18,867 bases of DNA, taken from a bacterium (GTDB lineage: Bacteria > Zhuqueibacterota > Zhuqueibacteria > Residuimicrobiales > Krinioviventaceae). The stretch's first letter is position 1; the number at the start of each line of letters is the position of its first letter. Below are positions 6,655-12,944 of this stretch, one piece after another. The notes under the pieces are model-generated. The model worked only from the letters and a program-made list of their open reading frames with translations, was not told the origin of the DNA and searched no databases. The DNA lies in contig JAJRST010000472.1 of the NCBI GenBank assembly GCA_024278645.1, positions 1 through 18,867 on the forward strand, read 5' to 3'. The translations under genes and the position numbers were made by a program.

Positions 6655-8430
6655 TTAAAAATAATAAAAATAGATCAACGTAATCGAGGCCAGCCCGATG
6701 AGAATATTCATGGGCAGGCCGATTCTTACAAAATCCTTGAATTTGTAGCCGCCGGGGCCGTACACCATCATATTCGTCTGGTAGCTGATCGGCGTGGCAA
6801 AGCTCGCCGACGCGGCGATGGCCATGGTGATGAAAAACGGCTGCGGATCCAGGGCCGTTTGCTGCGTTATCGACAAGGCGACAGGAAAGGCCAACGCCGC
6901 CGCCGCGTTGTTGGTGATGATTATGGTGTAAATATTGGTGATGACATAGGCGCCGGCCAGCAACCCCAGCGGGCCGAACGCGCCCATTGCGGTTACAATC
7001 TCCCTGGCCATAAAATCTGCAACGCCGGAATTGAGCAAGGCGCGGGAAATGCCGAACGCCGAAGCAATGATCAGCAGCACATTCAGGTCGATGCTTTTGC
7101 GGGCATCCTCCGGCGATATGCATTTGCTGATCACCAACACGACGGAGGCCAGACTCACGGCGGCAAGAATGGGAATGAGGCCGGCGGCCATGGCGATGAT
7201 CATCAGCAGGATCACCGCAAGGGCGAACCAACTGTACCATTTGGGTTTCGACGGCAGACCCGGCGCGCGCGACACCAGGTAAAAGTCATTCGAATGATAC
7301 CACCGCGTGGTGAAATCGTGCTTGGCCAAAATCAGCAGCGTATCGCCGCCGCGCAGCACAATGTCGCCGATCTTTTTCTGAATGCGCTCGCCGCTGCGGT
7401 GGATGGCCAAAATGACCGCGTTGTACTTGGCGCGAAACTGGCTGTCGCGAACATTCTGGCCGATCAGCGGCGAATTGGCGGAGACCACGACCTCAAAAGT
7501 TCCCAGCTCGTCCGAGTCGTAGTTTTTCAGATTAAAGGCAATATCCTTCAATATGGAGAGGCCGGGCGTTTTTTGCAGCTCCAGGATGGTATCCGGCAGA
7601 CCGGTGAAAAAGAGTCGGTCTCCAAGCCGGATCACCTCGTCCGGGCCGACCGACGGCAGAAGCGTGTGGTCGCGTTCAATTTGAAACAGGTAAAGGCCTT
7701 TCAAATGGCGCAGTCCGGCTTGTTCAATTGTCTTGCCGATATGCTTGTAGTTTTCCTCCACCTTCATTTCGACGACGAATTCACGCGTGTGCTCGCCAAG
7801 CTGCACAATGGGCGCATTGCGATCCGGCAGCAAACGGTGTCCGATAAAAGCGAGGGCCAGCAAGCCGAGCAGAGCCACCGGAGCGCCCACTCTGGAAATT
7901 TCAAAAAAACCAAATCCCGACATGCCGTTTTCAATCATCAGACCGTGCACGACGAGCGTGGTGCTGGTGCCGATAAGCGTGCACATGCCGCCGAGAATCG
8001 AAGCATAAGACAGGGGAATCATAAACTTTGAAACGGAGAAATCGTTCTTTCGCGCCCAATGCCGCACCACGGGGATGAGCATGGCGACGATCGGCGTATT
8101 GTTGAAAAACGCGGAAATGGCCGATACCGGCAGCATAAATCGCAGCAACTCGAAACTGATTGGACCGTCGCCGCTGAATAGCTTCTCGCCGATGATATTC
8201 AACACGCCCGTTTGCTGCAACGCGGCGGCGACGATAAAGAGAAAAGCGATGGTGAGCATGCCGTGGTTCGAAAAGCCGTGAAAGGCTTCTCCCACCGTGA
8301 TGACTCTCCCAAGCACCAACAAAATGAGCGTTGCGAAAATGACGATCTCGGTCTCGAAAACATCACGAATTAACAGCAACGTCATCAGCAGAATGAGCGC
8401 CGATGTATAAATAAAGGCAAAATCAAACAT
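6655..8430 (-). CDS. SLC13/DASS-type permease with two RCK_C domains
   Basis: The product is a 591-residue inner-membrane transporter of the divalent anion:sodium symporter group. The first membrane half carries FNNTPIVAMLIP and LIGTSTTLVVHG; the second carries TNNAAAALAFPVALS and TPISYQTNMMVYGPGGYKF. These are the paired asparagine-threonine hairpin motifs that bind substrate and sodium in this family. Between the halves lie two soluble RCK_C (TrkA-C) domains, roughly residues 205-290 and 305-390, recognisable by FVVEMKVEENYKHIGKTI and FEVVVSANSPLIGQNV. This architecture is common in bacterial permeases annotated as sulfate or other anion carriers. The start was moved to the ATG at 8428-8430, after a G-rich leader, because the upstream 13 codons are basic and lack a ribosome site. 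A sulfate role would fit the downstream sulfotransferase, but the substrate is not determined by the sequence. Confidence 0.9.
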   Translation of the reverse strand: MFDFAFIYTSALILLMTLLLIRDVFETEIVIFATLILLVLGRVITVGEAFHGFSNHGMLTIAFLFIVAAALQQTGVLNIIGEKLFSGDGPISFELLRFMLPVSAISAFFNNTPIVAMLIPVVRHWARKNDFSVSKFMIPLSYASILGGMCTLIGTSTTLVVHGLMIENGMSGFGFFEISRVGAPVALLGLLALAFIGHRLLPDRNAPIVQLGEHTREFVVEMKVEENYKHIGKTIEQAGLRHLKGLYLFQIERDHTLLPSVGPDEVIRLGDRLFFTGLPDTILELQKTPGLSILKDIAFNLKNYDSDELGTFEVVVSANSPLIGQNVRDSQFRAKYNAVILAIHRSGERIQKKIGDIVLRGGDTLLILAKHDFTTRWYHSNDFYLVSRAPGLPSKPKWYSWFALAVILLMIIAMAAGLIPILAAVSLASVVLVISKCISPEDARKSIDLNVLLIIASAFGISRALLNSGVADFMAREIVTAMGAFGPLGLLAGAYVITNIYTIIITNNAAAALAFPVALSITQQTALDPQPFFITMAIAASASFATPISYQTNMMVYGPGGYKFKDFVRIGLPMNILIGLASITLIYFYYF

Positions 8431-8636
8431 GACTTGTCCCGTCCCCTTTTTCCCTTTCCTTGCTTGCACCTGTCTGCAATATTCCCGGCTTACGCTGCCG
8501 CCCCGTCACTTACAGAAAGGGCGCCTTCTGCAACCTATGCCGCTTGTTTTCAACATGCCGTTTTCAAAATAAAAAAAGTTCGTACGCACAAGGCAAAAAC
8601 CAGGTGCAGACGAACTCTTTCTCGGCAGGATTCATT
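8431..8636. other. Spacer between the antiterminator gene and the permease gene
   Basis: This 206-base spacer holds, in the minus-strand reading direction, the intrinsic terminator at 8566-8616, a compact hairpin at 8512-8531, and a purine-rich stretch containing GGGGACGGGAC just before the permease ATG that can serve as its ribosome-binding site. The hairpin has eight pairs with a CGCC loop (arms GCAGAAGG and CTTTCTGT, two of the pairs G-U). I could not find a convincing sigma-70-type promoter between the terminator and the permease. A TTGAAA at about 8550 lacks a matching -10 box. Confidence 0.6.
8566..8616 (-). terminator. Rho-independent terminator after the antiterminator gene
   Basis: On the minus strand the arms AGTTCGT (8610-8616) and ACGAACT (8577-8583) pair perfectly over seven bases. 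A second pairing, GCAC/GTGC, lies inside the stem, and the 3' arm runs directly into a T tract (TTTTTTTATTTT). This is the best terminator-like structure in the window. It begins about 20 bases after the stop of the NusG-like gene and stands before the whole distal polysaccharide block, which makes it a natural point of control by the antiterminator encoded just upstream. Confidence 0.85.
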
Positions 8637-9140
8637 TTAAAGTCGTTCGAGCTTTACATTTCTGGCGTTTATAAGCACCGATTTGCCAATGGATGTGATA
8701 TAAATGACAAAATATCTTTCGCCGCGTTCCTGCAGCACCTTGCCCTCGTATCCCATCAACAGGCCGCTGCCGATGCGCACATCCTCGCCGGGAGAAAAGC
8801 CGTCCCGAACCCGGATATCAATATCCGTGGCCAGCAGCATTTTCAGGGCCTCGATTTCCCGCTCCCGCACCGGCATCGGCTCGTTGTTGAACCCGACGAT
8901 GCGCACCATGCCCGGCTGCTGCAAGACATCGAAACGGTCGACAAAAGGGATACGGCAAAATATATAACTCGGAAAAAGCGGCGCCTCCACCCACTTTTTG
9001 CGATCCGACCATTGATTCAGGGTTTTGCGCAGGGGCAGATACGAGGTCACGCCGGCGCCGTCCAGATACATCTTGGCCTTTTTTTCATGCCGCGGCTTTG
9101 TGACAAAAGCATACCACAAAGGCTCTCGCTGCGAAACCAA
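8637..9140 (-). CDS. NusG-paralogue transcription antiterminator (UpxY/RfaH/LoaP type)
   Basis: The product is a 167-residue two-domain NusG relative. Residues about 8-103 form the NGN domain, beginning LWYAFVTKPRHEKKA and containing APLFPSYIFCRI, the segment that contacts the RNA polymerase clamp. Residues about 115-150 form a KOW domain (FSPGEDVRIGSGLLMGYEGK). Specialised paralogues of this size usually sit inside capsule, O-antigen or antibiotic clusters and suppress pausing and termination along the operon that encodes them. Here it lies between the Wzc kinase and the distal polysaccharide genes and is followed at once by an intrinsic terminator. GGAGG at 9146-9150 is five bases before a TTG (9138-9140), which I take as the start; the in-frame GTG at 9150-9152 overlaps the GGAGG itself. 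The rare start may hold expression low. The core elongation factor NusG is unlikely because of length, context and lack of secE/rpl genes. Confidence 0.88.
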   Translation of the reverse strand: MVSQREPLWYAFVTKPRHEKKAKMYLDGAGVTSYLPLRKTLNQWSDRKKWVEAPLFPSYIFCRIPFVDRFDVLQQPGMVRIVGFNNEPMPVREREIEALKMLLATDIDIRVRDGFSPGEDVRIGSGLLMGYEGKVLQERGERYFVIYITSIGKSVLINARNVKLERL

Positions 9141-9145
9141 AACTT

Positions 9146-9150
9146 CCTCC
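9146..9150 (-). promoter_or_regulatory. Ribosome-binding site deciding a TTG start for the NusG-like gene
   Basis: A perfect GGAGG on the minus strand is followed by five bases and then TTG. The longer reading frame would begin with the GTG whose last base is the first G of this site, so the GGAGG could not serve that start. Confidence 0.6.
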
Positions 9151-9178
9151 ACTTTTTACTGCTTTTAAAAACATAACA

Positions 9179-9224
9179 GTCACTGCGAACGCTCCCGGCA
9201 TTGGGATGCCTTGGCGATGACTTT
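9179..9224. repeat. Palindrome-ended repeat, copy 2 (in antiterminator leader)
   Basis: On the plus strand this segment starts GTCACTGCGAA and reaches TTGGCGATGAC at 9211-9221; the two ends are inverted copies at 8 of 11 positions. Bases 9203-9224 match the reverse complement of 5041-5062 at 21 of 22 positions (shared core GCCTTGGCGATGAC), so the two copies lie in opposite orientations about 4.2 kb apart. The copy sits in the untranslated leader of the NusG-like gene and can contribute to RNA folding there. Confidence 0.5.
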
Positions 9225-9271
9225 TTCCCAACGAAAGCGGAGCCTCCGGCTTGAAGCTCGCACAAACAATT

Positions 9272-9292
9272 CGCCTACACAGAAGTGCGGCG
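9272..9292 (-). promoter_or_regulatory. RNA hairpin spanning the Wzc stop codon
   Basis: On the minus strand CGCCGCAC, loop TTCT, then GTGTAGGCG can form an eight-pair stem with one bulged A and one G-U pair. It straddles the TAG stop of the kinase gene at the entrance to the NusG-like leader. No T tract follows, so it is unlikely to be a terminator; an RNA structure with a regulatory or stabilising role is possible. Confidence 0.35.
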
Positions 9293-11647
9293 CTTGCTCT
9301 TCTGACGTTTCTTTTCGCCGTCCGTTGTATAATAGTAATAATATTTCTGGTAATAAAAAGAGCCGTAAAAATTTGTCGTCGTAATGCCGTTCAGCAACAC
9401 GCCGAGGATGGGCGCGTTCACCCGCCGGAGCTGCTCCGCCGCCATCATGGCCGCGCTTCGCTGGGTGGCCGCCGTCTTTACCACGACGACGACGCCGTCC
9501 ACATAGCGCGCCAACACGGACGGGTCGGTGACGGCGATGACCGGCGGCGTATCAATTAAAATCATCTCGTATTCCTGCCGCGCCTCCTCCAGCAGCTCCT
9601 TCATCCGTTCGGAGCCCAAAAGCTCGGCCGGGTTTGGCGGATTGACGCCGCAAGTTAAAAGCTCCAGGTTGGACACCGCCTCGACCGGAGTAATCAGCTC
9701 TTTTATTTTTTCCCGGCCGACCAGGGCGTTGGTGAGCCCGGGCTGTTTGTCGACCTGAAAGAGCTTGTGCAGCATCGGACGCCGCAAATCGGCGTCAATT
9801 AACAAAGTCCTTGTACCGGACTGCGCAAAAGTGATGGCCAGGTTGGCGACGGATGTGGACTTGCCCTCCTGCGGCCCGGTGCTGGTGACCAGAATGATAT
9901 TTTTGGGATTGTCCGGCGCCGTGAAAAGGATGTTGGTGCGCAGCGTTCGATAGGATTCCGAAACCGGCGATTTCGGCCGCAAATGCGTCACCAGTCGCTC
10001 GTTAATGGCGTTCACTTCGGGGTCGTCAAGCTTGGTCATTTTGGCAATGAGGCCGTTGCCCTGTTCCGGCTTGATGTAGGGGATGGTGGCGATAAGCGGC
10101 ATATTCAGTTCGGCCAGGTCTTCCATGGTGCGCACGGTATCGTCCATGTACTCGATGATGAAAGCAACGGCCACGCCCAGGCCAAGGCCCAGCAAAAGGC
10201 CGAGCAACAAGTTCAGCTTTTTTTTCGGCACAATGGGTTCTTCCGGCTCCTTGGCGGGATCGATAATGCGTACGTTGCCCAACTGCCCGACTTCGGTGAT
10301 TCGCGATTCCTGGTATTTCTCCTGCAACATGATGTACAACTTTTCAGCCACCTGCGCGGAACGCATCAAACGCGCCAACTGCAATTTTTTCGCCGGCAGG
10401 GTTTCCAGCTCGGTATTATAGCGTTCAAGAATTTTACCAAAAGCCTCGACCTTTGGTTCGAGGGCGCGAATCTCGGTTTCCACATCAATTTTGCTTGCAA
10501 ACAGGGAGCTTGACAATTCCGCCGGATCGACAAACTGGTTGGCGGCGACGGCGGCGACATCTTCCTTGAATTGCTCTTTCAAGGCGTCAATCTGATTTTG
10601 CAGATTTTCAACCTCGCGCAGCGTATATTGAACTGTACTTTGAGACAGCCCCTTTTCTATGGTCTGCGCTTGATACACGGCAAGCTGCGACTCTTTTTGG
10701 GCGATCTTTTTTGTAAATTCTTCCAATGCCGTCATCTTGGAGATGGCTTCTATATCGAAATTGGTGTTCTGTCTTTTCAGTTCGGCGTCGATATAGTCGA
10801 GTCGTTGTTTCGCCGCCTCCAGGTCGGTTTTCGCTGCATGGTAGAGCGACTCAAACTCGGCGATTTTGCGCACCAGCTCCGAGGTTTCGTTGTCAAGAGC
10901 GACGACTTTTGCCTGCTCTTGATAGGTCTTTAACCTCTCTTCCGACCCCTGCGACTCATCCTTGTAGGTGGCCAACTGCTGTTCGAGAAAATCCTTAACC
11001 TGGCGAACTTCGGCCTGGCTCTCCTCCTGGTTGATGCGCATATAAGCGGCGGCAATCTCGTTGGCGACATAAAAGGCTTCAAACGGGCTGTGCGCTTTAA
11101 ACTTGATCTCCACAATGTCCGTATTTCGGATATGCCGGACGCTCATGTTGTCGCGCAAATCCTGAACATGTTGATCAAAGATGCGGCTTTGCGTCAACTC
11201 TTCTTGCTTGCCCGGGAAAAAGCGCGCCAGGGAAAAAATGCCGGCGCCGGTCTCCGGATGCCGCAGCAGCTCGATATCCTTCGCATAGATCGACTTTTGC
11301 AAATCCTTGATCACGTGCTCGCCCAGCGTTCGGCTTTTAAGGATCTCCACCTGGTTGTTGATCAGCGTCTCCTTGGTCATCATGGAGGTAAAATCAAACA
11401 ACGATTGCCCGACGCTCGCCTGGTCGACAAGCATCAAACGAACATTGGCCTCATAGACAGGTTTTATTGTAAATGTGATGACAGCCGAACCGAGAAAGAT
11501 GATCAGAAAAGTGAACAGCATGGCGAAACGGCCGCGATAAAAAATATGCGCGTAATCGCGCCATGTTACCCTGGGCTCCGCCGCGTCCGTTCCGGCGCTG
11601 TTAATTTTATTATTTCCCCCTGTATTTGATGCTCCGACATCCTTCAT
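9275..11647 (-). CDS. wzc: Wzc-type chain-length regulator and tyrosine autokinase (BY-kinase)
   Basis: The product is a 790-residue inner-membrane polysaccharide co-polymerase fused to a bacterial tyrosine kinase. It has a Wzz domain with transmembrane helix 1 (about 41-60), a long periplasmic coiled-coil region (about 210-450) and helix 2 (about 478-500). A cytoplasmic ATPase follows with Walker A GPQEGKSTS (591-599), Walker A' LLIDADLRRP (615-624) and Walker B ILIDTPP (696-702). The tail YYQKYYYYYTTDGE (765-778) is the tyrosine cluster that is autophosphorylated in this family. Cycles of phosphorylation control polymer length and export. It follows the SLBB export protein by 59 bases and precedes the NusG-like gene. 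The cognate low-molecular-weight phosphatase is not in the window. ATG 11645-11647 is taken as start with only a weak ribosome site. It ends in TAG. Confidence 0.95.
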   Translation of the reverse strand: MKDVGASNTGGNNKINSAGTDAAEPRVTWRDYAHIFYRGRFAMLFTFLIIFLGSAVITFTIKPVYEANVRLMLVDQASVGQSLFDFTSMMTKETLINNQVEILKSRTLGEHVIKDLQKSIYAKDIELLRHPETGAGIFSLARFFPGKQEELTQSRIFDQHVQDLRDNMSVRHIRNTDIVEIKFKAHSPFEAFYVANEIAAAYMRINQEESQAEVRQVKDFLEQQLATYKDESQGSEERLKTYQEQAKVVALDNETSELVRKIAEFESLYHAAKTDLEAAKQRLDYIDAELKRQNTNFDIEAISKMTALEEFTKKIAQKESQLAVYQAQTIEKGLSQSTVQYTLREVENLQNQIDALKEQFKEDVAAVAANQFVDPAELSSSLFASKIDVETEIRALEPKVEAFGKILERYNTELETLPAKKLQLARLMRSAQVAEKLYIMLQEKYQESRITEVGQLGNVRIIDPAKEPEEPIVPKKKLNLLLGLLLGLGLGVAVAFIIEYMDDTVRTMEDLAELNMPLIATIPYIKPEQGNGLIAKMTKLDDPEVNAINERLVTHLRPKSPVSESYRTLRTNILFTAPDNPKNIILVTSTGPQEGKSTSVANLAITFAQSGTRTLLIDADLRRPMLHKLFQVDKQPGLTNALVGREKIKELITPVEAVSNLELLTCGVNPPNPAELLGSERMKELLEEARQEYEMILIDTPPVIAVTDPSVLARYVDGVVVVVKTAATQRSAAMMAAEQLRRVNAPILGVLLNGITTTNFYGSFYYQKYYYYYTTDGEKKRQKSKRRTSV

Positions 11648-11681
11648 AATTCTTTTCTATCACATTAAATAGTAACAAGGA

Positions 11682-11703
11682 CGTTTCAAAAGAAAATGAA
11701 ACG
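11682..11703 (-). promoter_or_regulatory. Inverted repeat between the SLBB and Wzc genes
   Basis: CGTTTCA and TGAAACG form a perfect seven-base inverted repeat around an eight-base A-rich (plus strand) loop, starting four bases after the SLBB gene stop on the minus strand. There is no T run after the minus-strand 3' arm, so it is a poor terminator candidate. It may be an operator or an RNA hairpin that adjusts the ratio of the two gene products. Confidence 0.3.
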
Positions 11704-11706
11704 ATG

Positions 11707-12207
11707 CTAATTGCGATTGGCATACCATTGAGCAAGATATATTGCCTGAACAATCATAGCGATCCGGAAGCCAAGTTCAAACATCTTGTTTACGAGATGG
11801 AAGGTTGTTCCGGAGACGACGACGGTGTCGCCGGGCAGAAGGACCGGGTTCTCATCAAGGTCGCCGGTGTCGACAAACTTTTTCACATCGACGTTGATGA
11901 CAATGCTGCTGTCCTTTTCCGCGAGAGAACGCACCACCTTGATCCGCGTGATGCGCGCGTCTTCCCTTGGGCCTCCGGCATAAGAGAGCAGGGAAACCAG
12001 GTCTGTTTCAAGGGGCACCATATACTGGCCGGGCACGTTGACAAAGCCCCACACATTGACGGCCATAATAACCTGATCCTGGTTGCCGAGGAAATACTGC
12101 GCGGCTCGTCCGGCATTTCCCCCGGATACGACGCCCTGGGCATGGGACGAGACGCTTGAAAGGAACAAAACAACAAAAACGGCGACTAGCCTTGCAAATA
12201 GCTTCAT
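11707..12207 (-). CDS. Short SLBB-domain polysaccharide export protein
   Basis: The product is a 166-residue exported protein. Residues 1-24 form a signal peptide (MKLFARLVAVFVVLFLSS...SHAQ) with no lipobox cysteine. Residues about 48-132 form one SLBB domain: VNVWGFVNVPGQYMVP, then DLVSLLSYAGGP, and finally LLPGDTVVV. SLBB domains build the periplasmic rings of Wza-type export channels. The classic N-terminal poly-export domain is absent and the protein is less than half the usual Wza length. The last ~30 residues (LVNKMFELGFRIAMIVQAIY) form a hydrophobic helix that could be a membrane anchor or resemble Wza's C-terminal helix. It stands directly before the Wzc kinase, so a role in the export complex is likely. 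A GGGG-containing Shine-Dalgarno lies about ten bases before the ATG. The gene ends in TAG. Confidence 0.82.
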   Translation of the reverse strand: MKLFARLVAVFVVLFLSSVSSHAQGVVSGGNAGRAAQYFLGNQDQVIMAVNVWGFVNVPGQYMVPLETDLVSLLSYAGGPREDARITRIKVVRSLAEKDSSIVINVDVKKFVDTGDLDENPVLLPGDTVVVSGTTFHLVNKMFELGFRIAMIVQAIYLAQWYANRN

Positions 12208-12289
12208 GTAAAATCGATCCCCTTCAATGGGTGCTTGACAGTTTAATGTTGCTCAGACCTATAATACATTCAACATCGCCATTTGCGGA
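12208..12289. other. Spacer between lolA and the SLBB gene
   Basis: These 82 bases mark the junction between the housekeeping block and the polysaccharide genes. A five-pair hairpin, TGCGG-ATTA-CCGCA (12284-12297), overlaps the lolA stop but has no T tract. On the plus strand, opposite to every gene, TTGACA (12235-12240) and TATAAT (12260-12265) occur with a 19-base gap. On the minus strand a TATTAT at about 12260-12265 has no good -35 partner, so I cannot name a promoter for the polysaccharide genes. Confidence 0.45.
12235..12265 (+). promoter_or_regulatory. Consensus sigma-70-like promoter, antisense orientation
   Basis: Both hexamers match the bacterial consensus exactly (TTGACA and TATAAT), but the gap is 19 bases rather than 17. 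Transcription would start near 12272 on the plus strand and run antisense into lolA and ftsK. No gene is encoded on that strand, so it is either an antisense-RNA promoter or a chance match. Confidence 0.3.
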
Positions 12290-12931
12290 TTACCGCATAT
12301 CGATGATCTCGGCGTCCGCCGCCGGCTTGAAGATAAAGTTCTTGCTGACAAGGGGCGCATTGACATCAATATTTGAAAGCTCAAAAGTAGTGGTGTTTTC
12401 GTTCAAATCCACTTGCTGGATCTTTAAAATCATTTTTGACTTTTTGTCGATCCACAAGCGCAATTGACGCACAAACTGGTCATCCGTTTTTGCCTTTAAA
12501 AGGACGCAGGCCAAATCCTTGGTCGCGTTTTCATCATCGGGAAACGGGGTATAGTCGGTCAGATATTTTGTGAAAAAGTCCTTGATAAAAGGATTGTCGC
12601 TGGCCGAATTTTCAGCATAATCGATGATCACCTGGTTGTTCGCTTTATTAAACGTCCACAACGTCTTTCCATCGGTGACAATAAGCTGTTCGTCGGTTTC
12701 GATTTTAAACTTATCGCCGCCCTTGGCGCAGATTCGGCCCTCTACTTTTTGCGTCTCCTCGGTCAGCTTCCAGTAAAAGGTTTGTGTAAAATCGGCGCAT
12801 ACATTTTGAAGCTCTTCATATACTTTTTGAACGTCATCGAGCAGCTTGTCGGTTTTGGCGTCGGCAAAGGAATTGCCGGCAAGCGCCATTAACAACAACG
12901 CAATGACAGCAGCATTCAATTTTCGGATCAT
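12290..12931 (-). CDS. lolA: LolA-like outer-membrane lipoprotein carrier protein
   Basis: The product is a 213-residue periplasmic carrier that would take lipoproteins from the LolCDE complex to the outer membrane. A signal peptide (MIRKLNAAVIALLLMALAGN, cleavage near ...SFADA) is followed by the LolA fold: ELQNVCADFTQTFYW, then VEGRICAKGGDKFKIE and LIVTDGKTLWTF. These match the strands and the DG-x-x-LW-x-Y/F motif conserved in LolA. The reading frame extends 18 codons further upstream, into ftsK, but GAGAGG (12937-12942) lies five bases before the ATG at 12929-12931, which I take as the start. The ATG one codon earlier is possible. The gene begins 13 bases after the ftsK stop, an arrangement consistent with one transcript. 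Confidence 0.88.
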   Translation of the reverse strand: MIRKLNAAVIALLLMALAGNSFADAKTDKLLDDVQKVYEELQNVCADFTQTFYWKLTEETQKVEGRICAKGGDKFKIETDEQLIVTDGKTLWTFNKANNQVIIDYAENSASDNPFIKDFFTKYLTDYTPFPDDENATKDLACVLLKAKTDDQFVRQLRLWIDKKSKMILKIQQVDLNENTTTFELSNIDVNAPLVSKNFIFKPAADAEIIDMR

Positions 12932-12944
12932 CATAGCCTCTCTT

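Noticed and set aside
6211..8031. A 606-codon open frame on the plus strand opposite the permease and lipoprotein genes
   Set aside because: Its protein is rich in H, Q, R and G without any domain I recognise, and it lies antisense to two clearly coding frames whose codon pattern leaves the complementary frame open. No ribosome site or promoter supports it.
8637..9152. Core NusG elongation factor
   Set aside because: The gene stands inside a polysaccharide locus, without secE or ribosomal protein genes, and its sequence follows the specialised UpxY/RfaH-like pattern.
12284..12297. Hairpin at the lolA stop as an intrinsic terminator
   Set aside because: The stem is only five pairs and no T tract follows on the minus strand.
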